NCBI GenBank assembly: GCA_944323655.1
Contig: CALUTL010000007.1
Coordinates: 1-64,000, forward strand
Direction: 5' to 3'
Source: Candidatus Gastranaerophilales bacterium
Lineage (GTDB): Bacteria > Cyanobacteriota > Vampirovibrionia > Gastranaerophilales > Gastranaerophilaceae
DNA length: 64,000 bases
The translations under genes and the position numbers were made by a program. The notes under the pieces were generated by a model that searched no databases, was not told the DNA's origin, and saw nothing but the letters and a program-made list of their open reading frames with translations. How positions within the stretch are numbered: position 1 is the stretch's first letter; every line of letters starts with the position of its first letter. Shown one piece after another: positions 18,459 to 27,011 of the stretch.

Positions 18459-19271
18459 TTATATGTCTAAAACCCTTTTGTATATTTCGTTTTTGCCTAT
18501 CCCGTATAATTCTGAAATAATTATTGAAATATCTTTTGCGCTAAAGTTTTTGGTTTTTAATTTTTTTATTTTTTCATCAAAAATTTCTATGTCATGTTTT
18601 TGCTTTTGCGCAAATATCATGCCGACAATTTCTCCTTTTAAAGGGTTGGTTTTAAAATGGTTTATTACTTCTTCTGCACTGCCTTTTGTAATTTCCTCAA
18701 ATATTTTCGTAAGCTCTCGGCCGATTGAAACTTGAGGATTGTTTCTTGCATTTTTTATTATTTCAAGGGTGTTATTTAATCGGTTTGGGCTTTCGTAAAA
18801 TACAATGTTGGTTTCTTTGTATTTTTGCAAAATATTTTCAATTTGCGCTTCTGATTTCGGGAAAAATCCTGCAAAATAAAAATCTTCACCCTCTTTTGCG
18901 TTTTGTGACAGAAATGTCGCAACAGCATTCGCTCCTGCAAGCGCTGTTATTGTATATTTTTCTTTCCGTAATTCCTCAACCAAAACGGCTCCGGGATCAC
19001 AAAATAACGGGGTTCCCGCATCTGATACAAGCGCAATTTTTTTCCCTTGTGACAGTTGTTCTTTGAAAAAATTCAGACGCTCTTTTTCATTAAATTTGTG
19101 ATATGAAATACACTTGGTTTTTATTTCGTAGTGATTTAGAAGCTTTTGGGTAACACGAATGTCTTCGCAGGCTATTATATCAACCGCTTTTAGAACTTCT
19201 ATCGCTCTTAAGGTTATGTCGCTTAAGTTTCCGATTGGTGTCGGCACTATGTATAAATCATATTCTTTCAT
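18459..19271 (-). CDS. rsmI: 16S rRNA (cytidine1402-2'-O)-methyltransferase
   Basis: The 270-residue protein is of the tetrapyrrole-methylase fold. It has the RsmI N-terminus LYIVPTPIGNLSDITLRA, ACEDIRVT(Q), the ALVSDAGTPLFCDPG loop and YESPNRL near 160. It uses S-adenosylmethionine to methylate C1402 in the 16S decoding centre. The length is slightly short but complete. It lies between bamA and the sugar-binding lipoprotein gene on the same strand. Confidence 0.92.
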   Translation of the reverse strand: MKEYDLYIVPTPIGNLSDITLRAIEVLKAVDIIACEDIRVTQKLLNHYEIKTKCISYHKFNEKERLNFFKEQLSQGKKIALVSDAGTPLFCDPGAVLVEELRKEKYTITALAGANAVATFLSQNAKEGEDFYFAGFFPKSEAQIENILQKYKETNIVFYESPNRLNNTLEIIKNARNNPQVSIGRELTKIFEEITKGSAEEVINHFKTNPLKGEIVGMIFAQKQKHDIEIFDEKIKKLKTKNFSAKDISIIISELYGIGKNEIYKRVLDI

Positions 19272-19290
19272 AACTCGATTTTAGCATAAA

Positions 19291-20463
19291 TTAAAGATTT
19301 TCGTTAAATTTTTTCTCTAATTTTTGTTTTGTTTTATCAAGAATTTCGTTGTAATTTCTGCTTACGGGGGTTGGTTTTGAGGTATTTATAACTTCAAGAA
19401 AAACTTTTGCATTTTCAGGTTTTTGTCCGTCCAAAAAACTTGTCGAATTTGCTGAGGATTTTCTTGCAGGAACTATCAAACCGCTTTTTGAAAATTTATC
19501 AAGACTTTCTTTTGATGAAAGAAATTTAATTAATTTTGCAGCTTCTTGTTTGTGTTTTGAATCCTTTGATATCGCCCAGCCAGATGCGTCAAGCGGCACG
19601 ATACTTCCTTTAGTTTCCTTTGGAAACTGTGCTATATCCCAGTCAAAGTCCGCACTTTCCCTGTATTTGGGAACAAGCCATCTGCCTGATAAGTGCATCG
19701 CTAATTTCCCTTGCAAAAACATCTGCGCCATTGTAAGGCTTGCGTTGTCGCTTTTTTGCGGGGAAACGTGGTATTTGTTTCTTAAGTCTGAATAAAAATT
19801 TATGCCTTTTTGACTTTCTTCTGTTTCAAGAATTTCGGTTTTCCAGTCGTCCGACAGTAGCCCGCCGCCTTCGCTCATTAAATACGGAAGATAAAACAGG
19901 GGATCTTCTTCAAAACTTATTCCGAAAATTCCGTTTTCTTTATCAGTTGTTTTTTGAGCAAGTTCAAGAAAAGCTGCAAAGGTTGTTTTATTGTCTGGAT
20001 AGGGCAGGCGGTTTTTATCAAAAATATCTTTGTTGTAAAAAATTACAAGGTTTGATATGTCCCTTGGAATTCCGTAAATTTTGCCGTTACGGCTTAAGGC
20101 TTGAACAGATTTTGGGTAAAAATCATCATCAACCAGTCCGTAATTCGTTAAATCTTCAAGTTTTCCCGCATCTGCGTATATAGGCAGATAAAGATTGTTG
20201 ATGAAAATTACGTCAGGTGCTGTGTTTGAGGCGAATAAAAGATGTAATTTCTGAAAATAATTTTGCGGAATATGCATAAAATCTATTTTTATATCAGGAT
20301 TTTCTTTTTCAAACTCGTCCAGAATCGGTTCTATAATCTCAATTTCCGATTTTGATCCCCAGCTTGAAAATTGCAAATGCGTGCGGGAATCCTTTTGAAC
20401 ACATCCGCAGGATAAAATAATTAAAAACACTCCGGATAATAATGTTTTAATCGCTCTTCTCAT
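19291..20463 (-). CDS. ABC transporter sugar-binding lipoprotein
   Basis: The 390-residue family 1 extracellular solute-binding protein has a lipoprotein signal (hydrophobic 8-18, then SCGC, with Cys19 or Cys21 as the lipidated residue). The mature domain starts LQFSSWGSKSEIEIIEPIL and includes NTAPDVIFINNLYLPIYADAGKL-type binding-fold signatures and GRWLVPKYRES, typical of maltose/oligosaccharide-type receptors. No permease or ATPase gene is adjacent, so its transporter is encoded elsewhere. A GGAAAGAAGAA site precedes the ATG. Confidence 0.87.
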   Translation of the reverse strand: MRRAIKTLLSGVFLIILSCGCVQKDSRTHLQFSSWGSKSEIEIIEPILDEFEKENPDIKIDFMHIPQNYFQKLHLLFASNTAPDVIFINNLYLPIYADAGKLEDLTNYGLVDDDFYPKSVQALSRNGKIYGIPRDISNLVIFYNKDIFDKNRLPYPDNKTTFAAFLELAQKTTDKENGIFGISFEEDPLFYLPYLMSEGGGLLSDDWKTEILETEESQKGINFYSDLRNKYHVSPQKSDNASLTMAQMFLQGKLAMHLSGRWLVPKYRESADFDWDIAQFPKETKGSIVPLDASGWAISKDSKHKQEAAKLIKFLSSKESLDKFSKSGLIVPARKSSANSTSFLDGQKPENAKVFLEVINTSKPTPVSRNYNEILDKTKQKLEKKFNENL

Positions 20464-20479
20464 TTCTTCTTTCCGTTAA

Positions 20480-20510
20480 AAAAGCGGGTGTTTTAATTTT
20501 TGCCCGCTTT
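20480..20510 (-). terminator. Terminator downstream of the AMIN-like gene
   Basis: On the minus strand, AAAGCGGGC pairs with ACCCGCTTT and is followed by a T-run, right after the stop codon at 20520. Confidence 0.85.
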
Positions 20511-20519
20511 AATTCATTT

Positions 20520-22793
20520 TTATAATTCTATTAAAACACCCATATTGTCTTTGCTTACTTCTACAAGCGATTTGAAATCATCTGCTTTTACCATGTAAAC
20601 ATTCGGGTTGTCCATTCTTACCTGAAGCGGCTTATCTATGTTTCTGTCAAATTTTTTCAAGATAAATACTTCTTCATCTATCCTGCCGACAACTGCTGAT
20701 TTGCCGTCCAACGACACAAGATAAAATCCGCGGTTTGCATCAATGTTGAAGCCTGATTTTACTATCAATCCGCTTAAATAATCTGCTTTTGTTTCGTTTT
20801 GATTTTTGGTTATCGGATTGGTAATATTTTTTGATTTCATATTTGGTGTTTGGAGGGGTTTCATGCTTGCAAGACTGTTTGCAACTACATCCGATAGTGA
20901 ACTTGTTACTTTCGATTTGTCATTATCCATTAAGTTGAAGTATTCATCCACTGATATTACTTCATAATCATTTTTATCATCTTGAAATTCAGGTTTGTTT
21001 AAAAATTTGTTGTTTGTTGCTATCAAATCCGAAACGCTGAGATTTGCATTTTTGAATATTCTCGGATTTGTGTGAAGATTTGAATATCCAAGATTTACGT
21101 GAGGCCCTTCCTGAGGAAGCTCAATTTGTACACGTCTGTGTTTGATTCGTTTGTTTCTGCGAGTTTCTTCAAGGGTATTCTTTTCTGCAAAAGCCTTCAA
21201 TTTTATCGGTTTAATGCTTTCGTTTATTGCGTTATCTTCGGAAACCGTCGGCTGCATAAGTTGAATATCGTTGTTATTATCAAGTGTAAGCGGAATATTT
21301 TCGGTTTCTTTTATATCATTTTCAATTTGAGTTTTTTCCGTTGCAGGAGATATGTGAAGCAGTCTTTCCAATTTTTCAAGACGTGATTCTGTAACAAATT
21401 TGGATTGAGCAGCTCTCGGTGCTGATTTTGCCGGTTTTGCCGGTTCCGTTTGCTTTGCAGCAGGGGCTTTAGGCTGAACTTTTGGCTGCGGGGCAGGCTG
21501 TTCTGCTGCTTGGATGGGTTCCGGTTTCTGTTGAATCTCTTCTTGTACTTTTGGTGTTGTAATAAAAGTATATTTTTCGTTTTGTGTTTCTTTTGCTTTG
21601 TTCATAGCTTCTATCTTTTCGCCTGATGCGTCCATATATTGCTGATATTTTTCCTGCCAGCTCAGATTTTCATTGTTTATAATGTTGTCATAATTCTGTA
21701 TCGGCTTTCTGCCTTTTGAAATGTTGTTAAGAAAGGAGGTCTTTAATGCTTGTGAGCGGATTAAAGAATTCCTTATCAGATTGAACAATGATATCAGGCA
21801 GAATAAAGGCACCAAAATTAATACCAATGTAACGGGCAGGTTTTTGGGCATTTTGTGAGTTAATTTAGAAATGAAAACACTTGCTGACTGCCCTAAGGTT
21901 AAAGCATTTCCCTCAGTTTCTGCTTTTTGCGGTGGTATTTGAATCGCAACTTCTAGTGATTTTCCGATGTTTTCTGCGTTTTCAGATAATGCTTTCTGGT
22001 TATTTTCGGAAATTTTTGCAGTTGTGTTTTCCGAAATTTTGTTTGCCGTTTGCTCTGTATTTACGGTTGGTTTCTGTTGTGTTTGCGGTTTTGCGGATTC
22101 TGTTTTGGTAGTTGAAACTTTCTTTATATTTGAATCCTGTTTTGGGGCTGAGGCTGTTGTTTGAGCTGTTGTTTGTTTTGATACCGCCGGTTGCACGGCT
22201 GGTTTTTGAGCTGTTTGAACCTTCTTTTCTACAGGTTTTGCTGTGGTTTTGGATGCAGCTATATCTTTAGCTGTTTTAGTAGGTTGAATTTCCGGTAATT
22301 TAACTCCTGAAGATTTCTGTTGTGTTGCTGAAGGTGCAGCAGCTTGAGCGGTTGTCTTTTTCTGTGCTATAAGCGCACGATATTCTTTTTGCTCCTGAGT
22401 TACGGGAGATGTTTTTGCGGTGTTGGTTTTGATATCGACAGGACGGTTGGTGATAACAGTTACTTTGGTGTATCCGCCTGCGCCGTCGTTAATTGCTCTT
22501 ACGTCGACATCTGTTATTAAATCTTTTGCAGAACCAAAATCAGGCTTTGAAGTTGATGCATTGTTTACATTTGGCATCAAAATTACGTATTTGTTGTCTG
22601 ATTTCTTTGTGACAACGACGTTATCAGCATAGGGGCTTGAGGTATACAATGTAAATTCAAGTCCGTCTGTTGAATTTTTTCTGATGTCTACTTGATTAAG
22701 TGTATTATCTGCTAATGCCGGTCCGCTTGATATATTGGTTAAGCTAAGGCACAATAATAAAATAAGACCGAGTTTTTCGGAGTTTTTAATCAT
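20520..22793 (-). CDS. Large envelope protein with N-terminal AMIN-like domain
   Basis: The 757-residue protein has a signal peptide (1-29, ending PALA). A beta-rich segment (~30-125, VDIRKNSTDGLEFTLYTS...) resembles AMIN domains that bind peptidoglycan. A long Ala/Gln/Lys/Thr-rich low-complexity region (130-300) precedes a single transmembrane helix near 318-342 (LPVTLVLILVPLFCLISLF). The long polar region beyond has a compact C-terminal beta domain (670-757). The layout suggests an envelope-spanning structural protein, perhaps linking cell wall and membrane. The AMIN match is by pattern only. It is transcribed divergently from era. Confidence 0.6.
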   Translation of the reverse strand: MIKNSEKLGLILLLCLSLTNISSGPALADNTLNQVDIRKNSTDGLEFTLYTSSPYADNVVVTKKSDNKYVILMPNVNNASTSKPDFGSAKDLITDVDVRAINDGAGGYTKVTVITNRPVDIKTNTAKTSPVTQEQKEYRALIAQKKTTAQAAAPSATQQKSSGVKLPEIQPTKTAKDIAASKTTAKPVEKKVQTAQKPAVQPAVSKQTTAQTTASAPKQDSNIKKVSTTKTESAKPQTQQKPTVNTEQTANKISENTTAKISENNQKALSENAENIGKSLEVAIQIPPQKAETEGNALTLGQSASVFISKLTHKMPKNLPVTLVLILVPLFCLISLFNLIRNSLIRSQALKTSFLNNISKGRKPIQNYDNIINNENLSWQEKYQQYMDASGEKIEAMNKAKETQNEKYTFITTPKVQEEIQQKPEPIQAAEQPAPQPKVQPKAPAAKQTEPAKPAKSAPRAAQSKFVTESRLEKLERLLHISPATEKTQIENDIKETENIPLTLDNNNDIQLMQPTVSEDNAINESIKPIKLKAFAEKNTLEETRRNKRIKHRRVQIELPQEGPHVNLGYSNLHTNPRIFKNANLSVSDLIATNNKFLNKPEFQDDKNDYEVISVDEYFNLMDNDKSKVTSSLSDVVANSLASMKPLQTPNMKSKNITNPITKNQNETKADYLSGLIVKSGFNIDANRGFYLVSLDGKSAVVGRIDEEVFILKKFDRNIDKPLQVRMDNPNVYMVKADDFKSLVEVSKDNMGVLIEL

Positions 22794-22899
22794 ATTTTTC
22801 CCGTTACATTACCTACCACTATATATTATATAATACATTGACATGAAAAAAATTGCTAGTATATTAAAAAATTGATACTTTTGTGTTAAGATTGTAAAC

Positions 22900-23790
22900 A
22901 TGAAAAGCGGATTTACAGCAATAATAGGACGCCCGAACGTCGGCAAATCAACCCTTTTAAATTGTATTTTGGGGCAGAAAATTGTGATAGCAACCGACAA
23001 GGCGCAGACTACAAGAAAAAGAATAAAGGGAATTTACACAACCGAAAAAGGTCAGATTGTTTTTGTTGACACCCCGGGGGTTCACAAGCCTTTAAATAAA
23101 TTGGGCGAATTTCTTTTGGATGAAGCCAAAATTGCAATTCCTGATGCTGACGTAATTTTATTTCTTGTTGACGGTTCCGAGCCTGCTGGAAAAGGCGATA
23201 GGTGGATTGCTGAAAATCTTCTTGAAACAGAAATCCCGATTATTGTTGTTCTTAATAAAGTGGATAAACTGAAAAAGCCCGAAAAAGTTGAAGAAAATCT
23301 TCTTTCATATAAAACGCTTTTTAATAAAAATTTGCCTGTTGTCAGGGTTTCGGCGAAAACCGGACGAAATATTGACACATTGTTAAGTGAAATTTATAAA
23401 AAACTTCCTCAAGGCGAACTTCTTTATCCTGAGGATGTTGTAACGGAAGAAACAATGAGATCTGTTACGGAAGAAATTGTCAGAGAAAAAATTCTTCTGA
23501 ATACGTCCGATGAAATTCCTCATTCTGTTGCGGTTAAAGTTGAACAGTATCAAGAGGAAGAAGATATTGACCGAATAAGAGCCGTAATTTATTGTGAAAC
23601 TAAAAGCCAGAAAGGGATTCTAATCGGTAAGAGCGGTTCAATGCTCAAAAAAATCGGAACGGAAGCACGTTTAGAGCTTGAAAAAATTGTCGATAAAAAA
23701 GTTTTTTTGGGCTTGGAAGTCAAGGTTGAAAAGGATTGGCGGAAAAAAGAAAATTCTTTAAAAAACTTTGGATATGAACAAGAAAAATAG
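22900..23790 (+). CDS. era: GTPase Era
   Basis: The 296-residue essential GTPase has G1 GRPNVGKS (residues 10-17), G2 around TTRKRIKG, G3 DTPG (57-60) and G4 NKVD (about 121). A C-terminal KH domain carries GKSGSMLKKIG near 246-256. Era binds the 3' end of 16S rRNA and assists 30S assembly. Length and motifs are complete. The intergenic region is shared with the divergent AMIN-like gene. Confidence 0.96.
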   Translation: MKSGFTAIIGRPNVGKSTLLNCILGQKIVIATDKAQTTRKRIKGIYTTEKGQIVFVDTPGVHKPLNKLGEFLLDEAKIAIPDADVILFLVDGSEPAGKGDRWIAENLLETEIPIIVVLNKVDKLKKPEKVEENLLSYKTLFNKNLPVVRVSAKTGRNIDTLLSEIYKKLPQGELLYPEDVVTEETMRSVTEEIVREKILLNTSDEIPHSVAVKVEQYQEEEDIDRIRAVIYCETKSQKGILIGKSGSMLKKIGTEARLELEKIVDKKVFLGLEVKVEKDWRKKENSLKNFGYEQEK

Positions 23791-23847
23791 CAAAAAATAT
23801 TTTTCAGGGCTTTTATCTTGTTCGTATAGTTTTAGAAAGGAGAACAC

Positions 23848-24090
23848 ATGAGTTTAGAATTAAATTTACAAGCAAGCAGAACCGGTTTAAAAAGAGTCGG
23901 CAAGCTGGTAAGACAACAAAGAATGAAAATGGCATATAATAAAAATTTAGAAGGTTTATTCGGTCAATCGGATAAAGATTATTTATGCTTGACTAAAAAG
24001 TCTTCAAGTATAGCGGAACCGAAAACTAACGTGTTTAAAACTTTTGCAGAAGGTTTGCAAAACTTTTTTGAAAAAGGCTGCATGTTTTAA
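23848..24090 (+). CDS. Small basic hypothetical protein
   Basis: The 80-residue protein has an excellent ribosome site (AAAGGAG) 6 bases before ATG, and a terminator follows, so it is a convincing gene. The N-terminal 30 residues are strongly basic (RTGLKRVGKLVRQQRMK), possibly RNA- or membrane-binding. The C-terminus is an amphipathic helix ending in FEKGCMF. No domain is recognised. It follows era but with a 57-base gap. Confidence 0.6.
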   Translation: MSLELNLQASRTGLKRVGKLVRQQRMKMAYNKNLEGLFGQSDKDYLCLTKKSSSIAEPKTNVFKTFAEGLQNFFEKGCMF

Positions 24091-24116
24091 TTAATCATAA
24101 ATTTAAAAAAACTTTT

Positions 24117-24146
24117 AAAAAGCCCGTATAAAGACGGGTTTTTTAA
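24117..24146. terminator. Terminator between convergent genes
   Basis: AAAAAGCCCGT/ACGGGTTTTTT hairpin between the small basic protein gene and the response regulator gene, with A/T runs on both sides. Confidence 0.88.
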
Positions 24147-24162
24147 TGTCAAATTAAAAAGA

Positions 24163-24867
24163 TTATTCATCAACTGTTAACTTGTATCCGCCGCCGTAGA
24201 TGGTTTCAATATACTTCTTTCCGCCGGAAATTTTATCAAGTTTTGAGCGAAGATGTCGAATATGAACTCTAATGGTTTCAACATCATCATCAGGAGCATA
24301 TCCCCAAATTTCTTTTAAAATTTTTGATGATGAAACCATATTTCCCTGATTTTGGAAAAGTAGGTTAAAAATGTCAAATTCAATCGGGGTTAATTTTGCG
24401 ATTTTGTCGTTAATCTTGACGCTGTAAGTTTCAGGCAGAAGCGTAATTTCGCCTAAAGTCAGAAGCTCTCTTGTCGCAATACTTTCAGGGATTTGATCTG
24501 TGCGTTTCAAAAGCGCACGTACTCTAACCTGAAGCTCCTCCATTTCAAAAGGCTTTACAAGGTAATCGTCAACTCCTATATTAAAACCTTTGACCTTGTC
24601 ATTGATTTGCGAAAGTGCCGTAAGCATCAAAATCGGAATGTTTTTTGTATCTTCGTTTTTGCGTATTCTCTGCGCAACCGTAAACCCGTCCACTTCAGGC
24701 ATCATAACGTCTAAAACCACCAAACTCGGTTTTTCCTGCTTGCAAAGCGCAAATCCTTTTGTGCCGTCAAAAGCCTGCACTACTTTGTATCCGCAAAGCT
24801 CCAGATTTACCTTGATAAGCTCATTAATTGCACTGTCGTCATCTATTACTAAAATCTTGTTATTCAT
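24163..24867 (-). CDS. OmpR/PhoB-family response regulator (RpaB-like)
   Basis: The 234-residue two-component regulator has a receiver domain with acidic residues Asp10/Asp11, phospho-acceptor Asp53 in VLDVMMPE, and Lys in LVKPFE (~104). An OmpR-type winged helix covers 130-234 (LTPIEFDIFNLLFQNQG; ETIRVHIRHLRSKL; IYGGGYKL). The strong PhoB/RpaB-like sequence recalls the essential cyanobacterial regulator RpaB. No histidine kinase is adjacent, so the partner is elsewhere. It is divergent from speD across a 248-base AT-rich intergenic region that has an inverted repeat at 25045-25073. Confidence 0.88.
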   Translation of the reverse strand: MNNKILVIDDDSAINELIKVNLELCGYKVVQAFDGTKGFALCKQEKPSLVVLDVMMPEVDGFTVAQRIRKNEDTKNIPILMLTALSQINDKVKGFNIGVDDYLVKPFEMEELQVRVRALLKRTDQIPESIATRELLTLGEITLLPETYSVKINDKIAKLTPIEFDIFNLLFQNQGNMVSSSKILKEIWGYAPDDDVETIRVHIRHLRSKLDKISGGKKYIETIYGGGYKLTVDE

Positions 24868-25044
24868 AAGTTAATTCTATAATAAAAATATCCTAAATAT
24901 ATGATTAATAAAACTTAATAAATATTATCCGAAAAGATAATTAATATCAGTGCATTTTAGGGGTTGATAATTTGAAGTTTTGTAAAAAAATAAATTTAAA
25001 GTGTAAAAAATACAAATTTTTTATTTTTTGTAGTAATATGTTGA

Positions 25045-25073
25045 TTGCAAATTTGCATTACGCAAATATTGCA
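25045..25073. promoter_or_regulatory. Inverted repeat upstream of speD, possible operator
   Basis: TTGCAAATTTGC and GCAAATATTGCA flank a 5-base spacer about 45 bases before the speD start and ~180 bases from the response regulator start. The near-palindromic arrangement suggests a dimeric regulator site. No known consensus is matched. Confidence 0.35.
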
Positions 25074-25115
25074 GTGTAGTAGTAAGTATACATTTATACA
25101 AAGGAGGCACATGAA

Positions 25116-25571
25116 TTGGCAATAACATCACCATTTACAGCGTTTAAGGAAAACGGCAAGAAAGAAATCCACTTAGGACAACACGTTTTAGCAGAATTTT
25201 TTGAATGTGACCCAAATACATTGAACAGTATTGATAAAGTAGAACAATATATGGTGGATGCCGCCCTTGAATGTGGTGCGACTATTGTCCAAAAATGTTT
25301 CCATATGTTTACCCCATACGGAGTGTCGGGTGTAGTAATTATTTCAGAAAGCCACCTTGCAATCCACACTTGGCCGGAACTCGGTTATGCGGCAGTTGAT
25401 CTTTTCACCTGCGGTGACAAGTGTGATCCGAAAATTTCTTATGAATTTTTGAAAGAAAAATTTAATTCTAAAAAAGCTTCGTTCACAGAACTAAAACGCG
25501 GCATCATTGACGAAGAAACAATGAGAGTTGCTGAAAAACCGTTCGAAATTATGGAGCAGTTGGTTAATTAG
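25116..25571 (+). CDS. speD: S-adenosylmethionine decarboxylase proenzyme
   Basis: The 151-residue prokaryotic AdoMet decarboxylase supplies decarboxylated SAM for spermidine synthesis. The self-cleavage site is in SESHLAIHTWPE, between Glu78 and Ser79, leaving the pyruvoyl group on Ser79; His84 and Cys99 are the other conserved catalytic residues. The start is TTG with AAGGAGG 8 bases upstream. An ATG five bases earlier is out of frame and encodes only four codons. No speE is adjacent. Confidence 0.92.
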   Translation: MAITSPFTAFKENGKKEIHLGQHVLAEFFECDPNTLNSIDKVEQYMVDAALECGATIVQKCFHMFTPYGVSGVVIISESHLAIHTWPELGYAAVDLFTCGDKCDPKISYEFLKEKFNSKKASFTELKRGIIDEETMRVAEKPFEIMEQLVN

Positions 25572-25592
25572 GATTAAATCAGTAATAGATTT

Positions 25593-25627
25593 GAAGGAGT
25601 GAACAAGTTTTTGTTTGCTCCTTTTTT
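25593..25627 (+). terminator. Terminator of speD
   Basis: AAGGAGTGAACAA pairs imperfectly with TTGTTTGCTCCTT, followed by TTTT, just after the speD stop. Confidence 0.8.
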
Positions 25628-25742
25628 AATTTATGTAAAAAATTTGACATCATGTGTTAAAAATAGAATATGTTTATTCTATTATTCGCTTAAGAGGAAG
25701 TAACACTTAACGGTGTGGATTTTAGAATATTCGGGGGATTCA

Positions 25743-26225
25743 ATGATTGAAGAAATTCTGGATAAAAAATCTAATTTTGACTTAACATCAAAAAGCGCAT
25801 TTTCAAAAGATGATGATTCTTTTACATCACGTTCTTATGCAGCATTGCTTGCGAAGAATGCAATTCCTTATTCACACAGAAAAGTTGCGGATAATTATAC
25901 GATTGTTAAACGTATTTTTAAATTTCAGGCAGTCAACAGCCGTATTTCAAATGCTGATAAAACTTTGCTTGCTAAATATGATTTTAATGTTCTTGAATAT
26001 ACAACCGTAAAGCAAATGTATGAAGAGCTTGCGCTTCTTCAAAAGTGGTCGGCTTCTCAGGATGTAAAGCTTAAGAATGACGCCGATTCTATTCTTGAAA
26101 TAAGAGCGAAAGAGCTTAAATATATTGATTCAAATCGTTATGCGAATATTTCAAATGAAATTTACAAGGGTTACGTTGCATTAGAGCATTACTTTGAAGA
26201 GATAAGCAAATATAAAGAAGTTTAA
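25743..26225 (+). CDS. Hypothetical helical protein
   Basis: This is a 160-residue protein from the ATG at 25743 (a GTG at 25713 would add 10 residues; GGGGGA lies just before the ATG). The sequence is mostly alpha-helical and charged, without signal peptide, membrane segment or known domain. A terminator follows, so it is monocistronic. Function is unknown. Confidence 0.55.
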   Translation: MIEEILDKKSNFDLTSKSAFSKDDDSFTSRSYAALLAKNAIPYSHRKVADNYTIVKRIFKFQAVNSRISNADKTLLAKYDFNVLEYTTVKQMYEELALLQKWSASQDVKLKNDADSILEIRAKELKYIDSNRYANISNEIYKGYVALEHYFEEISKYKEV

Positions 26226-26241
26226 AAATAAATATAATATT

Positions 26242-26270
26242 AAAAAGGCGGTTTTAAAGCCGTCTTTTTT
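26242..26270 (+). terminator. Terminator after the helical hypothetical gene
   Basis: AAAAGGCGGTTTTAAAGCCGTCTTTTTT hairpin (AAGGCGG paired with CCGTCTT) with a T-run. Confidence 0.85.
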
Positions 26271-26303
26271 GTAGGTTTTTATTTAATTTTCTTAACTAAA
26301 GCC

Positions 26304-26333
26304 TTGATTATCGGCAAATTTTGTGGTTATAAT
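26304..26333 (+). promoter_or_regulatory. Sigma70-type promoter of rpsP
   Basis: TTGATT (26304-26309) and a perfect TATAAT (26328-26333) are separated by 18 bases. Transcription would start near 26340, giving an rpsP leader of about 137 nt. Confidence 0.6.
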
Positions 26334-26339
26334 TAAATC

Positions 26340-26460
26340 GGAACGGGCAATTCCTCTTAAGCCTTGTTCAAGGATTGCCAAATACGGCGCGGCTGCAGTG
26401 TTTGACACATCCGTCGGTTAAAGGTTTCCAATGTTCGGAAATCAAAGTTACTCGAAAATT
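26340..26460 (+). promoter_or_regulatory. Structured 5' leader of rpsP
   Basis: The untranslated leader has several possible helices: GGCAATTCCT with AGGATTGCC (26346-26379), nested or competing with CCTTG-TT-CAAGG (26362-26373); ACGG/CCGT enclosing GTGT-TTG-ACAC; and GGTTTCC with GGAAATC (26423-26443). The mutually exclusive first two helices would suit a control element, for example ribosomal-protein autoregulation. It matches no riboswitch or RNA family I recognise. Confidence 0.35.
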
Positions 26461-26476
26461 AAGAAGGAAAAACAAA

Positions 26477-26863
26477 ATGTTAAAAATCAGATTAAAAAGA
26501 ATGGGCGCAAAGAAAAACCCTTCATACAGAGTTATCGTAATCAACTCAACAACAAAACGTGAAGGCAGACCGGTTCAAGAACTCGGCTACTACAATCCGA
26601 AAACTAAAGTTATGCAGTTAGATAAAACAGCTGCTCTTGACTGGGTTAAGAAAGGTGCTCAACCGACCGAAACTGTTGCATATTTGATTAAAAACTGCAA
26701 CGACGACGGCACTTTAAATTATCAGAAAAAAGAAGTTGTAAAACTTTCTAAAAAAGCACAAGCTAAAGCTCAAGCTGAGGCTGAAGCTAAAGCCAAAGCC
26801 GAAGAAGAAGCTAAAGCAGCGGCTGCTGCAGCAGCAGAAGCTCCTGCCGAAGCTGAAGCTTAA
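26477..26863 (+). CDS. rpsP: 30S ribosomal protein S16
   Basis: The 128-residue S16 starts at ATG 26477 (MLKIRLKRMGAKKNPSYR), preceded by AAGAAGGAAA. The S16 core is residues 1-85 (RVIVINSTTKREGRPVQELGYYNP; ALDWVKKGAQPTETV). A long Ala/Glu/Lys tail of ~40 residues follows, beyond the usual ~80-90 residues. The open frame extends 34 codons upstream of the true start, but that part is leader RNA. The normal rpsP partners (ffh, rimM, trmD, rplS) are not adjacent. Confidence 0.95.
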   Translation: MLKIRLKRMGAKKNPSYRVIVINSTTKREGRPVQELGYYNPKTKVMQLDKTAALDWVKKGAQPTETVAYLIKNCNDDGTLNYQKKEVVKLSKKAQAKAQAEAEAKAKAEEEAKAAAAAAAEAPAEAEA

Positions 26864-26888
26864 TTGCTTTGATAAATTTTTAACAGAT

Positions 26889-26925
26889 AAAAAGGACTTG
26901 ATTTATTTAAATCAAGTCCTTTTTT
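26889..26925. terminator. Terminator of rpsP
   Basis: AAAAGGACTTGATTTA pairs with TAAATCAAGTCCTTTT followed by TT; nearly symmetric, so it may serve the convergent HTH gene as well. Confidence 0.9.
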
Positions 26926-26982
26926 AGATCAAAAAATCTGGCAAACATTTTTATAGTGAGTCATTGGATGTCGATTATTTGC

Positions 26983-27002
26983 GGTGCGTCGTTTGACGCA
27001 CC
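26983..27002. repeat. Palindromic REP-like repeat, copy 1
   Basis: GGTGCGTCGTTTGACGCACC, a perfect 8-bp-arm hairpin with a GTTT loop, lies in the gap between rpsP and the HTH gene. The same element recurs at 54826, 61932, 62219, 62505, 62760 and 62904. Confidence 0.85.
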
Positions 27003-27011
27003 AAAAAAAAA

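Noticed and set aside
26375..26476. N-terminal extension of S16 upstream of 26477
   Set aside because: S16 proteins begin at MLKIRLKRMG; the upstream part is structured leader RNA and lacks its own ribosome site.
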